Below the pieces are notes generated by a model. It did no database searches, was not told where the DNA came from, and saw only the letters and a list, made by a program, of their open reading frames with translations. Positions 1 to 8,014 of a stretch of DNA of 64,000 nt are shown here, piece after piece. Position numbers and translations under genes: made by a program. Source of the stretch: Lientehia hominis (lineage in GTDB: Bacteria; Bacillota; Clostridia; Lachnospirales; Lachnospiraceae); assembly GCF_021044755.1 (NCBI RefSeq), contig NZ_JAJNOR010000001.1:1-64000 (forward strand), written 5' to 3'. Numbering within the stretch: the first letter of the stretch is position 1; the number at the start of each line of letters is the position of its first letter.

Positions 1-303
1 CATGGCAAGGGAGTGGTGCTGACGGCGGCAGCGAAGAAGCAGGCGAAGCAGCTGGAGGAGTTGGGCTATGGAGACTGCCCGATCTGTATGGCGAAGACGC
101 AGTACAGCTTTTCCGACGATCAGAAGCTGCTGGGAGCGCCGAAGGACTTCGAGGTGACGGTAAGGAACCTGAAGATATCGGCAGGAGCGGGGTTCATCGT
201 GGCATTGACAGGAGAGATCATGACGATGCCGGGACTGCCGAAGGTACCGGCCGCGGAGAAGATCGATGTGGATGAGAGCGGCAAGATCACAGGCCTGTTC
301 TAA
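1..303 (+). CDS. fhs: formate--tetrahydrofolate ligase, C-terminal end (partial)
   Basis: The window opens inside this gene. The frame is open from base 1 to the TAA at 301-303 and encodes about the last 100 residues. The cytosolic enzyme makes 10-formyl-THF from formate, ATP and THF, the entry step of the folate methyl branch. Visible family marks are CPICMAKTQYSFSDD, the block LKISAGAGFIVALTG, and the terminal MTMPGLPKVPAAEKIDVDE, all characteristic of the Fhs C-terminus. fchA and folD follow and carry out the next two steps, supporting the call. A hairpin terminator lies between fhs and fchA, so these may be separately controlled. Confidence 0.95.
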   Translation, partial: HGKGVVLTAAAKKQAKQLEELGYGDCPICMAKTQYSFSDDQKLLGAPKDFEVTVRNLKISAGAGFIVALTGEIMTMPGLPKVPAAEKIDVDESGKITGLF

Positions 304-340
304 GATGAAAAATCTGTAATAGCTTTTTGTTTATTTATTT

Positions 341-370
341 GGGGACAGTCCTCCAGGCTGTCCCCTTTTT
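341..370 (+). terminator. Rho-independent terminator after fhs
   Basis: GGGGACAG (341-348) pairs perfectly with CTGTCCCC (358-365), with a 9-base loop, followed by TTTTT. It lies 38 bases after the fhs stop and 35 bases before the fchA start, so fchA is either read through or has a promoter not recognised here. Confidence 0.85.
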
Positions 371-404
371 GGAAGATTTCTGACAGAAAATCGGAGGTAG
401 GGAA

Positions 405-1034
405 ATGGGATTTTCAACTGTACAGTGTAATGAATTTGTAGAAGTGCTTGCTTCGAAGGCTCCTGTACCGGGCGGCGGAGGCGCCAGCGCTCTGGTGGGG
501 GCGGTAGGTACGGCTCTCGGAAATATGGTGGGTTCTCTGACCGTGGGAAAGAAGAAATATGCGGATGTGGAAGAGGAAATGTGGTCACTGAAATCCAAAG
601 CAGATACTCTTCAAAAAGAGCTTCTTAACCTGATTGAAAGAGATGCGGAAGTATTCGAACCTTTGGCGAAAGCATATGGAATGCCCAGAGAAACAGAAGA
701 GGAAAAAGCGGAAAAAGCCCGCGTAATGGAGATTGTTCTGAAGGACGCCTGCTCCGTTCCCATGGAGATCATGGAGAAATGCTGTGATGCCCTCGATCTG
801 ATCGTCGAATTTGCTGCGAAGGGCTCTGCTCTGGCTATCAGTGACGCAGGCGTAGGGGCAGTATTCTGCAAAGCGGCGCTCCAGGGTGCAAGCCTGAACG
901 TATATATAAATACGAAGTCCATGAAGAACAGAGAATATGCGGAAGAACTGAATCAGAAAGCGGACGCGATGCTCGCAAAGTATACGAAGCTGGCGGACGA
1001 AGTATTTGAAAGTGTATTGGGAAGATTGAAATAA
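405..1034 (+). CDS. fchA: methenyltetrahydrofolate cyclohydrolase (FchA family)
   Basis: This 209-residue protein belongs to the cyclodeaminase/cyclohydrolase family, which interconverts 10-formyl-THF and 5,10-methenyl-THF (some members act on formimino-THF). Marks are the N-terminal PVPGGGGASALVGAVGTALG, the long helical body, and SDAGVGAVFCKAALQGASLNV. The length matches stand-alone FchA. The start is set by GGAGGT at 393-398, six bases upstream. It lies between fhs and folD. Its presence is notable because the neighbouring FolD lacks residues needed for its own cyclohydrolase activity, which suggests FchA is the working cyclohydrolase here. Confidence 0.9.
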   Translation: MGFSTVQCNEFVEVLASKAPVPGGGGASALVGAVGTALGNMVGSLTVGKKKYADVEEEMWSLKSKADTLQKELLNLIERDAEVFEPLAKAYGMPRETEEEKAEKARVMEIVLKDACSVPMEIMEKCCDALDLIVEFAAKGSALAISDAGVGAVFCKAALQGASLNVYINTKSMKNREYAEELNQKADAMLAKYTKLADEVFESVLGRLK

Positions 1035-1080
1035 CAGCCTGAGGGCTTGAACAAATTGATTACAACAGGAGGATTTTGCG

Positions 1081-1932
1081 ATGGCAAAGCAGTTGCTCGG
1101 AAAAGAGGTTGCCGCCGCTTTGAATGAAAAGATCAAAGCGAATGTGGAAGGATTAAAAGCAAAAGGAATCAATCCCACGCTGGGAATCGTTCGTGTAGGA
1201 GAAAGACCGGATGATCTTTCTTATGAGAGAGGTGCGACGAAACGGTGCGATACTCTCGGGGTGGCAGTAGAAAAGTTCCTGCTTCCGGTGGACGTGACGC
1301 AGGAAGAACTGATGGCTACCATTGATAAGGTAAATGAGGATGAGAACATTCATGGGGTATTGATTTTCAGACCGCTCCCCAAGCATTTGGATGAAGCCGC
1401 CGTGATTAAGGCGCTGAAGCCGGAAAAGGATGTGGACGGGATTACAGACGGCTCCATGGTGGGAGTATTCGCCGGAACAAAACAGGGTTTTCCTCCCTGC
1501 ACTCCTCAGGCGTGTATGGAAATCCTGGATCACTATGGAATTGACTGCACCGGTAAAAAAGCCGTTGTGGTAGGCAGAAGCCTTGTGGTCGGCAAGCCGG
1601 CTGCCATGATGCTGATCAAAAAGAATGCTACCGTTACCATATGCCATACGAGGACGAAGGATATGCCTTCTGTGACAAGAGAAGCGGATATCGTGATTGT
1701 AGCGGCAGGACGTGCCGGAGTTGTGAATGAGTCTTATGTGGCTCCCGGACAGGTAGTGATCGATGTGGGAATCAACGTGAATGACGAAGGAAAGCTCTGC
1801 GGCGACGTGAAATATGACACAGTGGAACCCATAGTGGACGCGATAACCCCCGTACCCGGAGGAGTAGGAGCAGTTACTACTTCCGTGTTGGTCGGACATG
1901 TGGTTGAAGCAGCCATGAGAACAGTGAAATAA
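1081..1932 (+). CDS. folD: methylenetetrahydrofolate dehydrogenase, FolD family, probably without cyclohydrolase activity
   Basis: This 283-residue FolD-family protein should oxidise 5,10-methylene-THF with NAD(P). It shows KDVDG (Asp117, Asp119), PPCTPQACMEIL, the Rossmann segment VVVGRSLVVGKPAAMML, VIDVGIN and ITPVPGGVGAVTTSVL. In E. coli FolD the catalytic site is Tyr50-x3-Lys54 with Gln98 and Asp121. Here the Tyr (Tyr48) and Asp (Asp119) are kept, but the Lys position is Ala52 (a Lys occurs at 54, two residues later) and the Gln position is Phe96. Inference: dehydrogenase only, with FchA supplying the cyclohydrolase. An AGGAGG lies 8 bases before the ATG. Confidence 0.9.
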   Translation: MAKQLLGKEVAAALNEKIKANVEGLKAKGINPTLGIVRVGERPDDLSYERGATKRCDTLGVAVEKFLLPVDVTQEELMATIDKVNEDENIHGVLIFRPLPKHLDEAAVIKALKPEKDVDGITDGSMVGVFAGTKQGFPPCTPQACMEILDHYGIDCTGKKAVVVGRSLVVGKPAAMMLIKKNATVTICHTRTKDMPSVTREADIVIVAAGRAGVVNESYVAPGQVVIDVGINVNDEGKLCGDVKYDTVEPIVDAITPVPGGVGAVTTSVLVGHVVEAAMRTVK

Positions 1933-1940
1933 AGAAATCA

Positions 1941-1994
1941 AAAATACCAGCCCCAACGGCAGACCATAGGTGACCCGGGGGCTGGTATTTTGAT
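1941..1994. terminator. Bidirectional terminator between folD and the MATE gene
   Basis: A perfect 14-bp stem, AAAATACCAGCCCC (1941-1954) with GGGGCTGGTATTTT (1978-1991), has A-rich and T-rich ends. It can stop transcription from folD (plus) and from the MATE gene (minus), which converge here. Confidence 0.85.
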
Positions 1995-2007
1995 ATACTT
2001 TGTAAAA

Positions 2008-3360
2008 TCATCTCTGTGGAATGTTTACTTTAAGCAGTGTTTTTCTATGTATCCGGTAATAAAGCAGGCCGATTGCGTCTGCCAGGAGCCATCCGGCAGG
2101 CACAGACACCCAGATTCCGATCACTCCGATGGAAGGAACGGCAGAGAGAGCATAGGCCAGCGCAACACGGGTGCCCAGGGATACGACAGTGAGGATGACG
2201 GACATGCCCGGCTTCTGGACAGCCCGGTAAAGGCCGTAGAGCAAGAACAGGCAGCCGATGCCGCAGTAAAAGGCTCCTTCTATTCTCAGATACTGTACTC
2301 CAATGGCGAGAATCTCAGTCTCATGTGGCTGGACGAAAATCAACATGAGCGGCCGGGCAAATATGCAGACAGCAGCCGTGATCGCCAGGCAGAATAGAAG
2401 AGATACCAGCATGGCGCTTCGGATTCCTTTTTGAATCCGTTTTGTTTCATGAGCTCCGTAGTTTTGTGCGATAAACGTGGAAAAGGCGTTTCCGAAATCC
2501 TGTACCGGCATGTATGCAAAAGAATCAATTTTAACAGCAGCCGCAAAGGCAGCCATTACAACGGGACCAAAGCTGTTGATCAGACCCTGCACCATGAGGA
2601 TGCCGAAATTCATAATGGACTGCTGCAGACAAGTCAAGAAGGAAAACTGTGCAATTTCTGTTAAATATTCTTTTTTAAATATTCTGTTCTTTTTTTGTAT
2701 CCGGAATTCCGGAACGCGGATCAGAGTATACAGAAGAATACCTATGCCGGAGACAAACTGAGACAGGACTGTTGCAATGGCGGCACCTGCGACCCCCCAA
2801 TGGAAGGAGAGGACAAATACCAGGTCTAAAATGATATTAAGTCCTGCGGAAATGCCGAGAAACAAAAGCGGTACCATGGAATTGCCGATGGAACGAAGGA
2901 GGGAGGCATAAAAATTATAAAGGAATGTCGCGCTGATCCCGATAAAGATAATCCATAGATAGCTTCTCATGAGAGGATAGATTTCAGGAGGAATCTGGAG
3001 CAGCCGCATGATCGGATCTATCCAAATAAAAACGGCGATATTGAGAAAAAGAGTACAGACGGCTATCAATATAAAAGATACGAAAAGGCTGGACTTCAGA
3101 CGATCCATATCTCTTTCTCCATAACGGGTAGAAAAGACGACGCCGCTGCCCATGCAAAGCCCCATCAGGATAGAAGTAAGGAAGGTCATGAGCGTATAGG
3201 AAGAGCCTACGGCCGCCAGGGCATTGGAACCCAGGAACTGTCCTACAATAAGAGTGTCCGCAATATTATAAAGCTGCTGCAGAAGATTTCCCAGTATCAT
3301 AGGGAGCGCAAAGCGCAGCATGGTTGATGTGATATTACCGTGTGTAAGGTCCCTCTTCAT
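2008..3360 (-). CDS. MATE family efflux transporter
   Basis: A 450-residue polytopic membrane protein with about 12 hydrophobic segments. The N-terminus has the MATE signature: LPMILGNLLQQLYNIADTLI, then GQFLGSNALAAVGSSY and a GMGSG-like stretch (LMGLCMGSGVVFS). The second half repeats the pattern, with QQSIMNFGILMVQGLINSFG. Such proteins export cationic drugs or metabolites using Na+ or H+ gradients; the substrate cannot be read from sequence. GGAGGAG precedes the ATG. It is transcribed away from the Lrp-type regulator at 3514, with a good promoter at 3407-3435, and the TetR gene lies beyond; either regulator could control it. Confidence 0.93.
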   Translation of the reverse strand: MKRDLTHGNITSTMLRFALPMILGNLLQQLYNIADTLIVGQFLGSNALAAVGSSYTLMTFLTSILMGLCMGSGVVFSTRYGERDMDRLKSSLFVSFILIAVCTLFLNIAVFIWIDPIMRLLQIPPEIYPLMRSYLWIIFIGISATFLYNFYASLLRSIGNSMVPLLFLGISAGLNIILDLVFVLSFHWGVAGAAIATVLSQFVSGIGILLYTLIRVPEFRIQKKNRIFKKEYLTEIAQFSFLTCLQQSIMNFGILMVQGLINSFGPVVMAAFAAAVKIDSFAYMPVQDFGNAFSTFIAQNYGAHETKRIQKGIRSAMLVSLLFCLAITAAVCIFARPLMLIFVQPHETEILAIGVQYLRIEGAFYCGIGCLFLLYGLYRAVQKPGMSVILTVVSLGTRVALAYALSAVPSIGVIGIWVSVPAGWLLADAIGLLYYRIHRKTLLKVNIPQR

Positions 3361-3406
3361 GACTCCTCCAATACAAATAGAAATTTATATATTTCGTTTC
3401 GTATTG

Positions 3407-3435
3407 ATTCTAGGATATATTTTAATTTATGTCAA
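3407..3435 (-). promoter_or_regulatory. Sigma-A type promoter for the MATE gene
   Basis: On the minus strand TTGACA (3430-3435) and TAGAAT (3407-3412) are separated by exactly 17 bases in a very AT-rich segment, about 50 bases upstream of the MATE start. Confidence 0.75.
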
Positions 3436-3453
3436 TATTATTATTTCTTTTTG

Positions 3454-3482
3454 TTGCGAAAGAGGTGAGAATTTAGTAAAAT
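3454..3482 (+). promoter_or_regulatory. Putative promoter for the Lrp-type regulator
   Basis: TTGCGA (3454-3459) and TAAAAT (3477-3482) have a 17-base spacer, 31 bases before the start codon. The -35 elements of this and the MATE promoter lie within 20 bases of each other, so one bound regulator could control both. Confidence 0.55.
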
Positions 3483-3513
3483 ATAACAAAATATAGAAAA
3501 ACGAGGTGGCAAT

Positions 3514-3972
3514 ATGTTTTTGAGTGGGTTAGACGATCTGGACCAGAAAATCTTAACGCTTCTGATAGAAAACGCGAGACTTTCTTATTCTGATATCGGA
3601 GAGAAGACAGGTATTTCCCGTGTGGCGGTGAAGGCCAGGATAAGTGCCCTGGAGGACAAAGGAATCATAGAAGAATATACGACTGTCATCAATCCGCAGA
3701 AGATAAGCGGAGCCGTATCCTGCTATTTTGAAATTGAAACAGAACCTGCCTGTCTTCAGGACGTCATAGACCGTCTGAACGGAAATGAATCCATCACACA
3801 GATTTATCGAGTGACCGGCAGGAGCAAGCTTCATGTACATGCAGTCGCAGCAGGGCAGGAGGAGATGGAGCGCCTCATACGGCAGGAAATGGATACGCTC
3901 CCCGGAATTCTGAATATCAGCTGCGATACGATTTTGTCCCGGATCAAGGATATCAAAGGCCTTCGGCTTTAG
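3514..3972 (+). CDS. Lrp/AsnC family transcriptional regulator
   Basis: A 152-residue protein with the standard two-part layout. Residues about 6-60 form the AsnC-type winged helix-turn-helix (LDDLDQKILTLLIENARLSY, then IGEKTGISRVAVKARISALEDKGII). Residues about 70-145 form the RAM/ligand-binding domain (SCYFEIETEP, ITQIYRVTGRSKLHVHAV). Members sense amino acids or related small molecules and act as octamers. It is divergent from the MATE exporter with only a short shared promoter region, so control of that exporter and autoregulation are the simplest inference. Confidence 0.9.
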   Translation: MFLSGLDDLDQKILTLLIENARLSYSDIGEKTGISRVAVKARISALEDKGIIEEYTTVINPQKISGAVSCYFEIETEPACLQDVIDRLNGNESITQIYRVTGRSKLHVHAVAAGQEEMERLIRQEMDTLPGILNISCDTILSRIKDIKGLRL

Positions 3973-4072
3973 AGGTCTGCATTTCTGATTGACAAGATGG
4001 GAAATATGTGTTTTTATTACATTAAATAAAAATTCATTGAAAATTAATTCAACGAAAAAACGAGGAAAATCA

Positions 4073-4648
4073 ATGGGTCTGAGGTCCGAGCAGAAGGAAA
4101 GAAGGAAAGAAACGATCATTTGGGCGGCTGTAGATCAATTTTTGTCTAAAGGGTATTCCACCACTAAGATTGAGGATATTGCAAAGGCTGCAGGAATGAG
4201 TTCGGGGCTTTTGTTTCATTATTTTAATTCCAAAGAAAATCTTTATGAAGAGCTGATCAAAATGGGAATGGATGGAAAAAACGTACCGTTTGAAATGGAC
4301 TTTTCCTCGCCTCTGGCGTTTTTCCAAAATTATATAATTAAACTTCTTTCTCTTGTAAAGGAAAAACCTCAGGCGGCAAAATTATTTGTTCTGACGGCAC
4401 AGGCACAGAGAGGAGACGGCGCCCCTGAGAGAATACGCAGGCTGGCCAGAAATGAAAACACCATAGAATTTTCGGCTGAGCTGATACGGCTGGGACAGAT
4501 GCAGGGAAGCATTCGGAAAGGAGACGCTGTGGCTTTATCACTGGCTTTTTGGTGCAGTGTCCAGGGGATCATGGAACAGCTGGCGGTCAGCGAGACTTCA
4601 CCGGTTCCGGATCCGGACTGGCTTCTGGATATTCTGAGAGGGAAATAA
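4073..4648 (+). CDS. TetR/AcrR family transcriptional regulator
   Basis: A 191-residue regulator. The N-terminal DNA-binding domain is clear: WAAVDQFLSKGYSTTKIEDI, then AKAAGMSSGLLFHYFNSKENLY. The rest is a helical ligand/dimer domain with no recognisable ligand type. An upstream in-frame start exists at 3989, but the ATG at 4073 has GAGGA at 4062-4066 with correct spacing and begins with the usual short basic arm (MGLRSEQKERRKETI), so it is preferred. It follows the Lrp-type gene by 100 bases. Its target is unknown; the MATE exporter is one candidate. Confidence 0.9.
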   Translation: MGLRSEQKERRKETIIWAAVDQFLSKGYSTTKIEDIAKAAGMSSGLLFHYFNSKENLYEELIKMGMDGKNVPFEMDFSSPLAFFQNYIIKLLSLVKEKPQAAKLFVLTAQAQRGDGAPERIRRLARNENTIEFSAELIRLGQMQGSIRKGDAVALSLAFWCSVQGIMEQLAVSETSPVPDPDWLLDILRGK

Positions 4649-4720
4649 TCGATATGGTTCCTGGTAATCTTCCATTAAATATGATAAACTGATAAAAACA
4701 AAATACAGGAGGTATGGAAA

Positions 4721-5434
4721 ATGGCGACTCCTCACAACCAGGCGGCCACAGGCGAAATAGCGGAAAGCATTCTGCTGCCGGGCGATCCGCTGAGAGCGAA
4801 ATTTATTGCGGAGAATTTTCTGGAGGATGTAAAGGAATTCAACTCCGTGCGGAATATGCTGGGGTATACGGGAAACTATCAGGGAAAACGAGTATCGGTC
4901 ATGGGAACGGGCATGGGCTGTCCGTCCATAGGGATATATTCTTATGAACTGATCCATTTTTATGGTGTGAAGAATCTGATCCGGGTGGGATCCTGCGGAA
5001 GCATTCAGGAGCATGTGCAGGTGGGAGATATCGTGATGGCCATGGGGGCCAGTACCGACGGCAATTATGCCCACCAGTATAAACTGCCGGGGACTTATTC
5101 CGCAACGGCCTCCTATGAGCTGCTTGCAAGAGCCGTGCAGTCGGCATCCGAACACGGATTTTCTCATGTGGAAGGAAATATTCTTTCTTCTGATCTTTTC
5201 TACACGGAAACACCCGAATGGAAGGAATGGGCGAAGATGGGGCTTTTGTCCATCGAGATGGAAAGCTATGCGCTTTACTGCAATGCGAACCGGGCCGGGG
5301 TTCGGGGGCTGGGGATCTTTACGGTATCCGATTCCATTGTGACAGGAGAATCCCTTCCGGCGGAGGAACGCCAGGTCGGATTCACCAATATGATGCAGGT
5401 GGCATTGGAGACGGCCGTTTTCTTTACGGAATAG
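4721..5434 (+). CDS. deoD: purine nucleoside phosphorylase, DeoD type
   Basis: A 237-residue cytosolic enzyme of the hexameric PNP class, which splits purine (deoxy)ribonucleosides with phosphate to base and sugar-1-phosphate. It follows E. coli DeoD closely: MATPHNQAATGEIAES, the phosphate loop LPGDPLRAKF, IRVGSCGSI, IEMESYALY (ribose-binding Glu) and TVSDSIVTGE containing the catalytic Asp, with the partner Arg in AEERQ. AGGAGGT at 4707-4713 fixes the start. Its last 11 bases overlap the end of the convergent PfkB kinase gene. Confidence 0.95.
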   Translation: MATPHNQAATGEIAESILLPGDPLRAKFIAENFLEDVKEFNSVRNMLGYTGNYQGKRVSVMGTGMGCPSIGIYSYELIHFYGVKNLIRVGSCGSIQEHVQVGDIVMAMGASTDGNYAHQYKLPGTYSATASYELLARAVQSASEHGFSHVEGNILSSDLFYTETPEWKEWAKMGLLSIEMESYALYCNANRAGVRGLGIFTVSDSIVTGESLPAEERQVGFTNMMQVALETAVFFTE

Positions 5435-6350
5435 GAGAGCTTTGCGGGATCGGGATGGAGAGCGCGTCAAATGTCTCTTTGGAGAGACAAGCTCCCCTTG
5501 TCCCGACGACTGCCGCAGAAACCCGGTTGGCAGTCCGGATGGATTCTTTCAGGGAAAGTCCCGATGCCAGACAGGCCATGACGGCTCCGATATGCGCGTC
5601 TCCAGCGCCTATGGTGTCTGTAACGGAATCTGTCTGTACCGGGGGGATGTATCCACAGGAAACTCCGTCATCGTAGTAAGCGCCGTTTTCTCCCAGTGTG
5701 ATGATCACGATGTTTTCGGTGAGGGTGTGAAGCGCCTGAGCAGCCTGTTCCACTGCTGTTTCTCCGGTATAGGACAGCGCCTCTGTCTCATTCAGGTGAA
5801 GAACGGGGCGCAGCGCAAAAAGACGCTTCATCTTGTCCGGTCCAATCTGGCATATCCGGGGCCCCGGAGCGAAAAATATCCGAAGGCCAGGAGTGGCTTC
5901 CAGATAGCGGAGGATAGCTTCCCCTGTGGATTCTTCTATTTCAAGGCCGCACACATAGGTATAGTCTCGGCAGTTTTTTGGGAGGAGCTGGAACCATTCC
6001 TCCCGGAACCGGTATTCGGCGCCATGGCAGGAAAGAAAGGTCCGCTCTCCGCTGTCTTCTACGAAGCAATAACAGCATCCGTTTTTTTCGTCAGGTGCCG
6101 GGATGGGAACAGAGACATTTCGTGCGGCAAGCTCACCGCGTATGAAGTCTCCGTAGACTCCTGTCCCTATGGGGGAAAATAAGACTGCCGGGACCTGGAA
6201 CAGCCGAATCGTATGAAAGACATTCCAGGCACACCCGCCCAAGGACATTTCCTGACTTATGATATGAATATCTTCTCCGGTGGAGGGAAGATGTGGAATC
6301 CGTATGATGACATCGGCTGCGGCAGAGCCGATCACTAGACAATTTGGCAT
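5424..6350 (-). CDS. PfkB family carbohydrate (or nucleoside) kinase
   Basis: A 308-residue ribokinase-superfamily protein. It shows the N-terminal GSAAADVIIRIPHLPSTGED, the glycine-rich MSLGGCAWNVFHTIRLF, and the C-terminal catalytic/anion-hole motif DSVTDTIGAGDAHIGAVMAC with the catalytic Asp; the Phe usual after GAGD is His here. The substrate is not determinable. Candidates are ribose, nucleosides or 2-keto-3-deoxy sugars, and tail-to-tail placement with deoD suggests nucleoside salvage. The start has AAGGGAGG eight bases upstream. There is no terminator between it and deoD; the genes overlap by 11 bases. Confidence 0.88.
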   Translation of the reverse strand: MPNCLVIGSAAADVIIRIPHLPSTGEDIHIISQEMSLGGCAWNVFHTIRLFQVPAVLFSPIGTGVYGDFIRGELAARNVSVPIPAPDEKNGCCYCFVEDSGERTFLSCHGAEYRFREEWFQLLPKNCRDYTYVCGLEIEESTGEAILRYLEATPGLRIFFAPGPRICQIGPDKMKRLFALRPVLHLNETEALSYTGETAVEQAAQALHTLTENIVIITLGENGAYYDDGVSCGYIPPVQTDSVTDTIGAGDAHIGAVMACLASGLSLKESIRTANRVSAAVVGTRGACLSKETFDALSIPIPQSSPIP

Positions 6351-6436
6351 TGTAAAGCCTCCCTTTCTTGACTGCCATTATAGTACCACAAAATGCCGGA
6401 AAAAGAAATGATATGGTCGGGGGCAAAGAGGTGATT

Positions 6437-7966
6437 ATGAAATACAAAAAGCTGATAACCAACAGAATTCTGATCACGGGACTTCTTTTGATCATTCAGG
6501 TGGTATGGATGGCGATTCTTCTTTTAAAGCTGGGCAATTATTCTGTCTGGATCAATATTGCATTTTCTGTCCTCAGCGTTCTGATCGTGCTTTATATTAT
6601 CGGTAAAGATGAAAACTCGGCGTATAAAATCGCCTGGATCATCCTGATCTTGTGTCTACCCTTGTTTGGCGGTCTTCTGTATCTTTGCTTCGGAAATAAA
6701 AATCCGTCTAAAAAGATGCGCAAGCGTCTGGAACTGGAGCACAGACGCCTTGAAAAGGAATTCCAGGGCGATGATATGGCCATTGATGAAATACGGGCGC
6801 TGGATGAACGGGCCTCAGGCGTCAGCACATATCTTAAAAATACCAGCGATTATACCATATATAAGGACACGGACTCCAAATATTATCCAGTGGGTGAGCT
6901 GATGTTCAAGGACATGCTGGAGGCTTTGGAAAAGGCGGAATATTATATCTTCATGGAATACTTTATCATAGAAGAAGGCGTCATGTGGAACAAGATTCTG
7001 GAGATTCTGGAGCGTAAGGTATCACAGGGTGTGGATGTCCGTCTTATCTATGACGATATGGGCTGTGTGGCGCTGCTGCCTGGCAGCTATGCGAAGATTC
7101 TGGAGAAAAAAGGGATAAAGTGTATGGCATTCAACCCATTCGTACCGTTTCTTTCCATGGTCATGAACCACAGGGACCACAGAAAGATCATGGTGATAGA
7201 CGGCCATACGGCGTTTACCGGAGGAATAAACCTGTCAGACGAGTATATCAACTTAAAGCAGCGGTTCGGCCATTGGAAGGATACGGGAGTACGGCTTGTG
7301 GGAGAGGCAGTCTGGAATTTCACTCTGATGTTCCTGGAAATGTGGAATGCATACCGAAAGGAGGACAGGAGTCTGGAGCAGTATAAGACTCATGTCCATC
7401 ATCCAAAAGCCTTTACAGGAAGCGGATATGTGCAGCCCTTCGGAGATTCTCCTCTGGATAATGAGACCGTTGCGGAAAATGTCTATATCGAGATACTTAA
7501 CCAGGCGAGACATTACTGCTATATCTTCACGCCCTATCTGATCGTGGATAATGAGATGAAGACAGCTCTTTCTCTGGCCGCCAAACGGGGAGTTGATGTG
7601 CGGATCGTGACTCCGGGGATACCGGATAAACCTCTGGTCTTTCGGCTCACTCGTTCCAATTATGCGCCGCTCCTGCGGGCCGGCGTGAAGATATACGAAT
7701 ATACGCCGGGCTTTATCCATGCGAAGAGCTATGTGTGCGACGATGAATTTGCAGTTGTAGGGACCATCAATATGGACTACAGGAGTCTGTATCTGCACTT
7801 TGAATGCGGAACATTTATGTACCGGACGGAAGCGGTGATGGATCTTAAGATGGACGCTGTCCAGACCATAGGAAAGAGCCGTCCTGTTTCCCTCAGGGAA
7901 TGCCGGACCGGAATTTTTGGAGGTCTGCTGGATTCGGTACTGCGGATACTGGCCCCTTTGTTTTAA
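6437..7966 (+). CDS. cls: cardiolipin synthase (phospholipase D family)
   Basis: A 509-residue membrane enzyme joining two phosphatidylglycerols to cardiolipin. Two hydrophobic segments at the N-terminus (about residues 10-60) anchor it. Two HKD motifs follow: His248-x-Lys250-x4-Asp255 (HRKIMVID) and His428-x-Lys430-x4-Asp435 (HAKSYVCD), each with the usual downstream GG/GT-N pattern (FTGGINLSDEY, VGTINMDYRS). A longer frame begins at 6368, but AGAGGTG at 6426-6432 selects the ATG at 6437. It is divergent from the PfkB kinase. Confidence 0.95.
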   Translation: MKYKKLITNRILITGLLLIIQVVWMAILLLKLGNYSVWINIAFSVLSVLIVLYIIGKDENSAYKIAWIILILCLPLFGGLLYLCFGNKNPSKKMRKRLELEHRRLEKEFQGDDMAIDEIRALDERASGVSTYLKNTSDYTIYKDTDSKYYPVGELMFKDMLEALEKAEYYIFMEYFIIEEGVMWNKILEILERKVSQGVDVRLIYDDMGCVALLPGSYAKILEKKGIKCMAFNPFVPFLSMVMNHRDHRKIMVIDGHTAFTGGINLSDEYINLKQRFGHWKDTGVRLVGEAVWNFTLMFLEMWNAYRKEDRSLEQYKTHVHHPKAFTGSGYVQPFGDSPLDNETVAENVYIEILNQARHYCYIFTPYLIVDNEMKTALSLAAKRGVDVRIVTPGIPDKPLVFRLTRSNYAPLLRAGVKIYEYTPGFIHAKSYVCDDEFAVVGTINMDYRSLYLHFECGTFMYRTEAVMDLKMDAVQTIGKSRPVSLRECRTGIFGGLLDSVLRILAPLF

Positions 7967-8014
7967 AAATAATAGAAGGATTCATGCATCATATGGTGCG
8001 GAAGGAGGCTATAT

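Noticed and set aside
304..404. Riboswitch (THF type) before fchA
   Set aside because: The 101-base gap contains a simple terminator hairpin and a ribosome binding site, with no room for the conserved THF aptamer core.
1990..2397. Plus-strand frame in the end of the MATE gene
   Set aside because: It starts inside the terminator and lies antisense to a conserved transporter, with no family features.
4598..5470. 290-residue minus-strand open frame over deoD
   Set aside because: deoD on the plus strand is unmistakable. The antisense translation has no recognisable domain and the frame is a shadow of codon bias.
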